Of a DNA stretch of 64,000 nucleotides, positions 23,121 through 33,400 are shown in pieces. A program made the translations under genes and the position numbers. This DNA is from Endothia cerciana (taxonomy: Eukaryota > Ascomycota > Sordariomycetes > Diaporthales > Cryphonectriaceae). Position 1 is the first letter of the stretch, and each line of letters starts with the position of its first letter. The notes under the pieces are model-generated. The model had not been told where the DNA came from. It saw nothing but the letters and a program-made list of their open reading frames with translations, and made no database searches. Location of the stretch: NCBI GenBank assembly GCA_026119935.1, contig JALRMH010000042.1:62001-126000 (forward strand), written 5' to 3'.

Positions 23121-25133
23121 TCATATGCCCCAGCTGCCTCTCCTCTCAGCCACACCCCACGCAAGAGGGGTGATGCTGTCGAGGTCAGGATGCTGTCGAG
23201 CCCACTCGAATATGTACTGCTTCAGCGCCTTCCACCGTGGGCAGCGTCTGTCCTCGCTCATGTCCAAGTCCATACTAATCTTGATGTGACCTTTGGCTCG
23301 GCTGCCTATGCCGTCCATGACAAGATCATCCTCGATCTGCAGCTCCTCGGTGGGTATCCGGCTGATTTTTGACAGCTCCTCATCAAAAGCCCGCGCCGTG
23401 GCAGGATACCCTAGGCTGAGGTAGTTGTAGACCTGAGTTACAAACTGGTCATTGAATTCGGCTGCGATCCGCTCCTTGAAATCCGCGGCGGCCTTCTCCT
23501 GCTGCAACCGCTGCTCCAGACCCATCAGCATGTGAAGTCCCTTGGGCTGCCCGCCGCGAGAGCGGTGCTCGGAGACAGAAAAATGCCCCGACGACTGGCC
23601 AGATGCCACAAGCGTGGGTTCCGCAGAGATTGGGAAGGGGGCCAGTGTTCCGTCGGTCGTGGCATATGGATCGCTGTGTTCAAAAGGCGTGGTGGGTGAC
23701 ACCGGCGTCATGATCATGGGTGCCGGGCGAGCAGAGGGAGCCAATGCCTCATCGCCCTTATTGTTCGTGAAGCAGTACCCTCTCCAAAGTCCGTTCTGCC
23801 CAGTAGCATCCCGGTTTTGCTCGACATTAGCGCCGGCATCGATGTCCCATTTCTGGTCCGACTCGAGCTTGGTCTGCTTCGGGGACGGGCACATGCGGAA
23901 CGTGAGATCCTTTCCGGCCATGGGCGGGCTTTTCTGGGTCCTCAAGCGGAACAACGCTTTTTCGGCGGCCTTGTCCTGTGCGCCAGCTTGATTTTGGTAG
24001 CCATAGAAACGTCCAAAGGCCCCACGCGGGCGCGCAAAGCCTGTCTCTTGCGGTGCTCCGGATGGAAGAGCAGAAGGGCGAGGAGGTGCGTCAGGCATGT
24101 CTACGTCGCCGCTCTCGCCAAACGTGCCCGGGCGCCCGCCGATTGGCTGGGCAGAGGTCTTCGCATCGTACGATGCTGCAGTGCCGAAGTATGCCTCATC
24201 TGACTTGCCCACCGCCTTCGAATCTTCGCCAATAGGACTCAGGGGCCCTATGGACCCCCGGATGGTATGGCGAGCTTTGTTGGTGAAGGCAAAGGTGTTG
24301 TCCGGTGGGCCTTCGCTCCTGATAGATCCAGAATCCCAGGAGTCGACCTCACCCCTGTCTGCAGCGAGCTGGTCGGCGTGCTTTTGCATCTCCTTGACCA
24401 TCCAGTTGACGTTGTCCTCTGACGAATCCCTCCGCTCGTCCTTGTTGCCAGCGCGCGATTTGCCCCTGCCCCTTGGGCTATCATCATCGTCGGACCCTTC
24501 CCGCAGAAAGAAATGTTCCGCACCGCCAAGTCTCATCGTACTGTTTGGAAACGCGGACATAGCCAACTCCTCCATGCGCTTCTGCGCTTCCAGCTTGTTG
24601 AGATCGAAGACATGCTCGGCGGTCTCATCGTCACAGGACTCCCGCCTGGCGTGGCCGGGCCACCTGTGCTGTTGCCTCTTTTTGGACGACAAGGAGTAGA
24701 TATGTTTCGAGTAGGGTGTGATATCGGTCTTATCAGCAGGCTTCGTAGCGGGCACAGTATCTCCAGCCCTCCGCGACCTTCTTGTGGACTCGAGGAGTTG
24801 CGGTGCGAATCGGCGCTTCTCCCGCGCGACAGTCTGGGTCTCATGATTTGCGACCTTGGGAGGCGAGGGAGGCGGAGATTCTTCGGTCGGAGAGGGCTCA
24901 GGAGTAGGCTCGGCCGCCGGGCCTGCCCTGCGGTGTTGCTTTGAGGTGGTCTCGATGGGCACGGGGGCGAAGCGCCTCCGCGCCTGTGTTGGCTGTGTCA
25001 TACTGTCGGTAGTGGTAGAGTAGAGACTGGCGAGTCGGCGATCTTGAGGAAACGCAGGTTTGGCAGCAGAGGGTGGGGCGGTCGAGGATTGGTGTGAGTC
25101 GAGGAAGCTGTGCACCGTGGGGTGGTAAGACAA
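23121..25133 (-). CDS. Disordered fungal protein with LisH-like motif
   Basis: A single exon of 670 aa. Most of the protein is Ser/Pro/Arg/Asp-rich and predicted disordered, with two similar short motifs near the N-terminus (RRRFAPVPIETTS and KRRFAPQLLESTR). The conserved part is C-terminal. A predicted helix containing the EEKAAADFKER-like stretch is followed by a LisH-like pattern at about residues 560-591 (VTQVYNYLSLGYPATARAF). A second conserved block ends in WKALKQYIFEWARQHPDLD. LisH motifs mediate dimerisation in many microtubule and nuclear-complex proteins. This assignment rests on pattern only, and I know no named homologue. A later in-frame Met (the MTQPTQARRRFAP start) is a possible alternative start. 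Confidence 0.7.
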   Translation of the reverse strand: MSYHPTVHSFLDSHQSSTAPPSAAKPAFPQDRRLASLYSTTTDSMTQPTQARRRFAPVPIETTSKQHRRAGPAAEPTPEPSPTEESPPPSPPKVANHETQTVAREKRRFAPQLLESTRRSRRAGDTVPATKPADKTDITPYSKHIYSLSSKKRQQHRWPGHARRESCDDETAEHVFDLNKLEAQKRMEELAMSAFPNSTMRLGGAEHFFLREGSDDDDSPRGRGKSRAGNKDERRDSSEDNVNWMVKEMQKHADQLAADRGEVDSWDSGSIRSEGPPDNTFAFTNKARHTIRGSIGPLSPIGEDSKAVGKSDEAYFGTAASYDAKTSAQPIGGRPGTFGESGDVDMPDAPPRPSALPSGAPQETGFARPRGAFGRFYGYQNQAGAQDKAAEKALFRLRTQKSPPMAGKDLTFRMCPSPKQTKLESDQKWDIDAGANVEQNRDATGQNGLWRGYCFTNNKGDEALAPSARPAPMIMTPVSPTTPFEHSDPYATTDGTLAPFPISAEPTLVASGQSSGHFSVSEHRSRGGQPKGLHMLMGLEQRLQQEKAAADFKERIAAEFNDQFVTQVYNYLSLGYPATARAFDEELSKISRIPTEELQIEDDLVMDGIGSRAKGHIKISMDLDMSEDRRCPRWKALKQYIFEWARQHPDLDSITPLAWGVAERRGSWGI

Positions 25134-25749
25134 AGGAAGGCAGTGGCCTGGTGATCGGGACGATCTGACTCTCGTCGAGTGTGGCGGTCACCAACGCATC
25201 TGTCTGAGAGCCAGAGCAGTGTAAGACGTGGGCAATGGTGACAATCGTTCGTGACAGCGCGTGTGCAATGTGTAGGAATCCGTGGCAGGTCTTGTGACTC
25301 CTGCTCAGCCTGTTGAGGATGGCGTGCCGGCTTCCTGGTCCTGTCCACACAAATCAAAGCACCTCTCAGGGGCAGTCCAGGAGAGACGAGGTCGAGGCCG
25401 AGGCCAAACAAATGATCGTGAGTATGGGGTTTCTGAGTAATGTGGTGGGGCCTGGGGATCGAAAGGGCGGTCACAGAAAATATGAAGCCGGGAAGAGGCG
25501 ACCACGATGTAACTGAGGTTGGAGATTCTGTTCTGGCCTCCGCCTAGCCTCCTCTCGACGATGGCGGATGGTGGGCGAGGGGGGGACTCGAGCGGCTGGT
25601 GGGGTTGTGTCTGCGGTAAGGCGAGTCGAATGCTCTGGCCGTGCGATCTGGGCGAGGGGACTGTGTGATGCCACATATGTACAGTACATGTATGCTCGTG
25701 GTCTGGGCCTGCCGTTGATTATCCTCGTGAACATTATAAAATAAAAAAA

Positions 25750-25760
25750 CCCCCCCCCCC
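25750..25760. repeat. C11 homopolymer flanked by A runs
   Basis: Eleven C residues flanked by A7 on the left and A6 on the right, in non-coding DNA. Confidence 0.85.
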
Positions 25761-27276
25761 AAAAAACACCGGAGAAGCCAACCAGGAATTCCCACCTCGA
25801 ACTTTCTACAACATTCAACTGAGCTATCTCCTCCGAAACAAAATCAAAACTTATCCTGGCCCTCTTGCGGAATACTACAGCATGGATTCGCTGGGGCTGG
25901 AAGATAGGACTGGCGCTAATTATATTCTAGCGTCGCCTCAACGATTCCATGTGACTTCAACATGCCGCCAGCCCATTGGACATGACCCCCTCGAGGGTTT
26001 TAGATGCCAGACGGACGCTGTGCAACCTGCTGAGGAGGAGGAAGGGGAGGAGGCATACTATGTATGATCCTAGAGGACTGGTACCTAGGCAGGTCTTTTG
26101 CTCGGCCACACCGTCTGGTAAAATCTCTGATGCAGTCCGAGGCGTCAGGGACAAACAGTCACACACAGCACTATTGCATACAACTCCCTGGGCTTGACCT
26201 CGATGGGCACCCCCGTGGTGGTCCATGTCATGTTTCTCTCCGCGGGGGGACTAGCTGCATGTGCTCGTCCCATGAAGCGCGCGAGCCGCGCACGATGAAA
26301 TTCACGGTGCCGTACTACCGGGGAAGATCACAGCACAGACAGTCCTCAGCTGAACCAAATCTCAAGATCGCGGCCCTCTGCGAAGCACCGGCTGCAACAG
26401 CTTACGCCAGCGCGATTTCCTGAAAATCCCTGTGTAAAGGGGCTCATCTACGGGGGCGACCTCATAGCGCCCTATCCAGCGGACCCGCTACAGCGTCGGC
26501 ACTGCTAAAATAAGATGCGATACGAACACCGGAAGATCCCCTAGTGCCAAGGTCATCCTGAAGAAGACAGTAGAATACGAGGCAAAAATCCAAATTGCGT
26601 CCCGCGATCGCAATATCGACGGGGCCATACTTGTACAGCTGCAGTGGGGGAGAGAAGACGGGACAACATCTCAGCTGCCGCTCGTACACTGTGCTTACCC
26701 TCTTGAGTGCTTACCACGCCGAACCACTCCCCGCCTAGACCTCGCACTCTTCCGAGATCAAAATGTCGAACCGAAGTCTGGAACGCTGACAGGGACCCAC
26801 GCGGGGGTCTCCCCGGGGTGTTGGGCCCCCACTTTGGGCTCGACGACAGATGGGCGAGGTCGCCTCTCGCGAGGGGGACGAGAATTTCGCTGCAAGACCA
26901 TGACACGCCACACCGGGTGAGATTCGCATACATCTGCAGCATCAGGAGCGGCGCTATGCCGTCCTGGACAGGCCCAGCCAGATAGTCACCGGCCTCTGAC
27001 CGTGGCGAGTCCGGGACCATCCGCTCTGCATACATACAAGCGGCAACGGCGGGGATGGGACGCCGAGCCAGACTCAACAAACCTTGACCGTTTCACGACA
27101 TCGCGATGAGCAGAAGTGTGCATGTCACGGCGTGCCTCATGCGTGGACAGGAAGGGAAGCTGCTTACTGATAGGTGTTCAACATTCACTCAACCGCTTCG
27201 GTTGGGCGCAGCACCACATTTTGTAGGGGCTCATGACCCTGCGTCTAACGGAAAGCTCGTTGTGACTCTCAATGCA

Positions 27277-27313
27277 ACCCTTCTCGCCGACCCTTCTCGC
27301 CGACCCTCTCGCC
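27277..27313. repeat. 13-nt tandem repeat, about 2.8 copies
   Basis: The unit ACCCTTCTCGCCG occurs twice exactly and is followed by a shortened third copy. It lies in the gene-poor region and no function is apparent. Confidence 0.8.
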
Positions 27314-29942
27314 AGAAGGAGATCTCAAAAAATGCTCGAAACCCTTCGATCTTACCCCCATCCCCGGGGCAGCGGTGTCCCTTGGCTATAGATCAAGTGC
27401 ACACCCTCTAGTAACCAGACGGAGTCAGCGCTGTCAAAAACAATCCTCGTCGCTTCACGACCCAAGCGGCACGTCCCCTTCCGGGTGCTGATGGACCCAC
27501 CCCCATCCAAACAGAAGCAGCAACGGCCCTTCTCCTGGCAGTCTGGAGGTTAGGTTGCTGCTGGTCGGGAAGTGAGGGGTTATAGACCTCACAGGCCCGC
27601 CGGATGAGAGCCGAGACGAGCTCCGGAGTCCGGATGACAGACCCACCTTGGAGGTCATTGCCCGGACCCGATCGACCTCAACTCGAGACGGAAAAGTCGA
27701 TGGGCCCGGCAGCATCCATCTACCACCCCAACTCTCGCCATGCACCATTGCTGGGACCACGTGGTGGTCTGTACCCCGGCCAGACTGCGGTAATCCGAGG
27801 CAACGGCGCGGGTTCTTGATCAACACACACAGCCAAGAGACCACACCATCGGCCGTGTAGCTCAGGACGTCCACAGGAGTGAGCGCCTGCATGCAGCGGT
27901 CCTTCGCCGCAGTGCATGTGGACACGACGTCCGGTGATCCGGAGTTGGACCCGAGACCTGCCACGGCTTGCTCCGAAGAGTGTCTTTTAGACTCCTCGTC
28001 CTCCGGATACCGTCCGTCTCGCATGGCAGGACTCATAAAAACTCCTCTGACGTGCAGCACAATTCGCAGTGGTACACTCGCACGACGCGCAATCTATTCA
28101 AGACCCCATCCTTTACGACTCTAGTGTTGAATAAGGATGGGAAATTACCGCCACCAAAGACCCCTGCAGAACTATCGCGCACATGCCTAACCGGACCGCA
28201 GCTATGCCTACCCCATGGACCCGGCTCGTTCTACTTTTGCAGCACCCTGTGCATCACTGATACTCGAGAGGTCGAGCATCACCAGACCATAGATCTTCGA
28301 AGGGAACATGCCCGTCAACCCTACCCAGCCAGATGAGCTTTGCGACAGAAGGCTGTAGATCCTCAATGAGATTTCTCCCACACTCGTCCCCTGAGTTGCA
28401 AGCCTCTAGGATGAGCCTCAACGCCCAAGAGTCCTGGCGGCGTGCGCTGTTCCTGGGTCGTTCGTCTTATGCCGCGTATGGGGTCTTGCCATGGCCGCCG
28501 AGTATGCCAGCGCGTGTGGTCGGGAAGTCCAGCCGTTTCGTGTGTCGCCGCAGGGGAGGGATTATCCGAACGAGGCCGTCACGGGGACAAGACTTGTGCG
28601 ACCCGGCGGGCTCAATAGATCCCAGACACGCAGCTGAGAGGAAATGAAAACGGACTGCCCTTCATCAGGTCGAGACCATGCCGTGCGACATGAGGCTAGT
28701 TCCAGGTCTCTCCTGACACCTTTGCCGTGCGGCCAAACCACCTTGTACGTTACGCGCCTGAACCTTGGCGTGGCCAGAGCTGGTCGGTCACATCTGGCCA
28801 GCGCGCCCACCCGAAGCTCATTTCGCGGACGTCGAGCGGCATGCAAGAGAGCCGCACGTACAGGACCGGTACTTCCCAGAATGGCCGATACCCAGGATGG
28901 TGATGATCCCAGGTGCCACGTTAACTCGAGCGGGTCAACCGGGGGCCGCACACAGGGGGGCCACGAATGGGCCACGAATCAGCCGGGGGCTCAAGCTCGA
29001 GGTTCGCCCCCGCCCCCAAGGGTGGAGGGAGCCTTGTTGGTGGAGCGGAAACCTCTGGCGACAGGAAAACAGAGTTCAAGGACATGTTCACTGCGCAGCT
29101 GGGGTTGAAAGATAACGGAGATGCAGTGCGCAGGACAGGCTCTCGGGCCCAGACCTGAAGATGCACGGGGGGTCCTTGGCACTCACAGGCCTCCAGGGAC
29201 TCAGCCCCACCCCCGTACGCCGCAGCAATAAATCTGGTTCTTGGGGTCCAATCAGAGGAGTCCGGTCCAAGATACCGCTAGACCACCGAAGTCCTGTTTT
29301 GAAGAGCAACAAGGAAATGAGGGTATGGGAGATCATGTCGAATAGCCAGTTGTTCCTGAGCCTTTGATAAGAGCCAATCTCGGAACATTTCCACGATACT
29401 ATGGTACAATCAGGGAGCACGCGACACGAGGTGACGGGGGGCGGGGACAGTAGACGGATGTCGGGAGGACGGGCAGGGGTCCGTCCCCTCCTCCTGGTGG
29501 GTGGGTGGCTACTACGTACATCTTACTAATGTACGCACTTGGAGGGGGGATGGGGTGGTTTTGTGAGGGCTGCTGCTAAAATGGGGACACATGCTTATCG
29601 ACGGGATCTACTATGGTACCACACAACGACAGCATGTACAGCGCTACTGTGCCATGGTATGCTATGGTACCCCTGCGGGCCCAGCAGAGGTTCAGCATGC
29701 CCCTGTCCAAGCCTGCTCATGGCCGCGTCCCCCGTCCATTTCTCCCCTGGTCCTGGTCCTTGTTATGCGGCCTGGCCGCCGATTCCAAGAAACCAAAGAA
29801 CGACGCGCAGACCGACAAGCCCAACGGCCGTGATCGTCTTAGTAAGGCCCAGGTCTTTCTTCCCTCCTCCCGCCTCGCTTGAAACATCAACATTGTCACC
29901 AGGGAGCTCAACACATTCCTCTTGCTGGATCCCCAGCCGGGC

Positions 29943-29996
29943 TGCTCCTCCTCCTCCTCCTCCTCCCCCTCCTCCCCCTCCTTCTCCTCCTCCCTC
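29943..29996. repeat. CTC-rich pyrimidine tract
   Basis: More than 50 nt made almost only of CTC/CCT triplets, 460-520 nt upstream of the ATG at 30460. Pyrimidine tracts are common in fungal promoters and leaders, so this may belong to that gene's promoter. Confidence 0.7.
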
Positions 29997-30459
29997 ACCG
30001 TCCGCCCGTCCGGAGTCAACGTTCCAAGAGAGTCGAAAGGCGCCGTGCAGACCGCACCAAAGGCCTCGTCACGGCGTTTGGCAGCCATCAGCCCTAAAGT
30101 GCTTGTCGTCCATCGATGCCATGCCATATCCGCCCGCCACATCTGTGCTCACGCCCCATCCACGCTGTCTTGCGCCCGCCCACTCTAGAACTGCATTCCA
30201 CCACTCTGTTGGTTTCGCTACCACAGCAGCCGACGCCGGGCCCCTTGGCCACGTCGCTCACTGTGACTACCTACAACCGCAGGGGTGAACTCGTTTCGCA
30301 TCTCACCATTTCCCACCTTCCCCCGGCTCGGGCGCCTCGTCCTCCGCTGGCCTGGCTCTGACCTGCTCTCCACATGTCTCTGGCGCATTGATCTTTCGCT
30401 CACCTTCCAGCAACCCGAGGAAACGCAGCTGTCTCGCCCGAGGCACCGGCGGATGGACC

Positions 30460-33400
30460 ATGGATCCCACTGCGGCCCCTCGAGATGACACGACAGGCGC
30501 GCTGCACGAGACCGGGCTAGACTCTGCTGGCGTGCCAGCTGCTGCACTGGCAAACCTCCAATTCCCGGACCGGACCCAGTGCTATTCCCAGGCGCAGTCC
30601 CAACCTGCCCGATCCGTACAGGCGCAGGAAGAGGCGGAGGTTCGAACACAGGCACAGGCGTCAACACGAGTCACTGACGAAAATGACCCTGGAAGTGCCG
30701 CCCATGCATCTGCCGCGAAGGAACCGGGACCACCAAGCGAAAATGCGCCTCTCGCTATAGACAAGGGTCAGAACGAACTCAGGGCCATGGCAGCCTCTTT
30801 CGCCTCCACAACTGAGCCCCTACAACAACGGCTCCATCCCGAACGGGACCTTCTCGCCAGCCCTAGACATGAACTGGAACTTATTCCTGAAGACCAACCC
30901 ATCTCCGCACCCCAATCCGCGCACTCGGAGGTCGCACCCCTCCTGCCCCCAAGCTCGATCCTGGCCAGCACTCACTCTAATCGTGCCTCCGCCACGTCGA
31001 CCCCTGACACGGGCATCACACGGCCTCTCGTGCTGCGTCCCGTACCACACCCTCTACCGTCACGGCCCTCTTCACGGTCACCCATCACCCCGACCTCCCC
31101 CGTCGAAGCGCCACAGTCCCCCGCCATCATCCGCACCGCATCCACCAACTCCGTCCTCCGCCACCCTGCCCCTGACATCAACGCGCGGTCCGGCTCCTAC
31201 ACTAGCAACATCGCCGCCCTCGAGGCTACCGCTGAGCGCTTCTCTATGACTAGCAGCATAGAGGATGCGATCAGAGACGCCCACAACGAACTAAAGCGCA
31301 GCGACAGCCGCCGCTCGTCCATCCTCGCGGCAAGTGTCCGGAGCGGTGGGGATCACAGCAACGACGGCCCTCAGGTCCTATCACAAAGCTCGATTGTCGG
31401 TCTGAACAACGCGGCAAGGACGGGTGGCTACTCTCCGGGTGGATACATCATGAGTCCGACACAGTCCTTGACAGGATGTCTGAGGAGCGGGAGCAAGAGC
31501 AGCGGGGCTCTGTCGAGAGCGAACAGCACCAGGAGCAAACCCGAGACCATCGACGGAGAGGCGTTCCCCAATCTGTCCTCTGGCTCGTTCATGTCAAGAG
31601 ATGGCCCAGGGAGGGGTTCTACGCGGAGTGTTCGCAGCGTGCGCAGTGTGCACAGCGTACACAGTACCCAGAGCGTCCACAGCAGTCGCTCTGGTCCGCT
31701 GTCCCTCGCTGAGATTGCCGAGATGGAGCCCCCGGCTACTTTGACACTGGATGCCATGGACGAGGCCGACCGGACAGCCCCTCGGCTGGAGGACCTGGGG
31801 GACGATGAGCACACAATACTTGCAAGGGCTCGTCAGGATGTCGAACCTGATGCCACGGACATTCAAGTTGCTGAGGAGTCGACACAGCATCCCAGCAACG
31901 ACGAGACGCCTATGTTGGACCACTCTGCTGATTCGTACTGGGATAACCACGAGGATGTGGACGTCCAGCTTCGCAATCCCGCCAACCCGCCGCCAGCTCG
32001 AGTCCGTGACGAATATGAGCCTCCGGTTGAGCACCAGCACGGGGCATACGGGACTCCTGACACAATCGACGAGGACAATGTGTTTGCCGACTTCGACGGA
32101 ATGCACTGCGACCCTGATTCAGTGGCCGAGAATTTTCCCGTTCAACAAAACGAGGACGAGTATCCCCAGCCCAGGCCAGGGCCAACGCAACAAAGGCGTA
32201 CCACAGCCGCTCGACCACAGTCTTACTTCGACCCCGAGACGAACCAGCAGATGCTCTACTACCCTGCTCGTGTCCCAGCTATGTTAAACCTGCCGCCGAA
32301 GCTGGGCAAGGGGATGAAAGCTGCGCAGGCGGCGAGGACCGCGCGCAGAAGCCAAGTGCTGAGCCAAATGCCGAAGACTGCGCGAGAGAGCAGGCTATGG
32401 TTGCCTGACCCACTCGAGAACCAGGGTCCTACTGATCTCCTGGGAGTTGATCTGACGCCCAGCTCGATGAACTTGCTGGGCGATGATGTGGTACCGAGCT
32501 CGGCGCCCTCCAGCTCCCGCGGTCTCGGTCCAGAGAATGCACTGGCTGCCCTCGAGGGCCCAGGAAAAGTGTCTCACGAGAACTCGCCCTTAGAATCGCC
32601 AGACCTGCATCATCTGCGCCGTCCCGCCAAGCTTGGAGGTTCCGCTGCGCGCCAGTCCCGGATGAATCTCGCCGATTTGCCACCCCAACTGCGCGCTAGC
32701 GTGTTCTTCGATCTGCCAGCCGAGTCTCCCAAGCTCGAGGTGAAGAATGGTTCTGCGATGGATACGTTAGATAGCATCCTGGACGCGGCTGCCTCAGCAC
32801 CCGTCAATGCTTTCACAGACCACGCTTTCGCAGGTCATCTCGGCTCAGAAGTGTATGGCCACGAGAAGAGAAAGAGTAGTCGCAAGAGCCAGCTCATGCC
32901 AGCCGAGGGCGCTGGCAATGTGAAGGGGCACAGATTGTCGAAGAGCGCCTCGACCACACTCGCCGTCCCAGATACCGAGAAGCGGAAATCGGTCTGGTCC
33001 ATACTCCCCGGCCGCAGCAAGTCTAGGAGTAGCGTCCACCTGCTCAATGCTCAAGATGAAGACGCTCGCTCGAGGCTGTCGGCTTCCGCCCATGACGATG
33101 ACTCGCTGTCAGGTGTAGATGAGCACTCGGCTCTCGCGCCCGATGACGAGATGGGTTCTGAATCCGGCTCTGAAGATGGGCAGCAGTTATATTCAGGCCC
33201 TCCCACTACGCTACTGGCTGAGCTCCAGATGCGGAAACAACAGCACAAGAATCGTACCCGAAACCCTCTGCATCAGGGCAACGGACTTCATAGCACGCTC
33301 CTCGAGCTCGACGCGGTAGCGCAGATGGAGGCGAAGCAGCGGCAGAAGAAGAAGGTCAACCTGGCCTGGGCTGCGGATAACTCCGAGGCGGAGAGCGGCG

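Larger units (their letters stand above)
25134..30459. other. 5.3 kb gene-poor region
   Basis: No open frame on either strand resembles a known protein, and overlapping frames show no consistent codon preference. Visible features are an A7-C11-A6 run (25743-25766), a 13-nt tandem repeat (27277-27313) and a CTC-rich pyrimidine tract (29943-29996). Its ends are the promoter of the LisH-like gene (-) and a long leader for the 1431-residue gene (+). It could hold decayed repeats or an unrecognised non-coding transcript; I cannot tell. Confidence 0.5.

Noticed and set aside
29539..30288. Ser/Pro-rich 249-codon plus-strand frame
   Set aside because: It arises from the CTC pyrimidine tract and leader DNA and shows no conserved segment.
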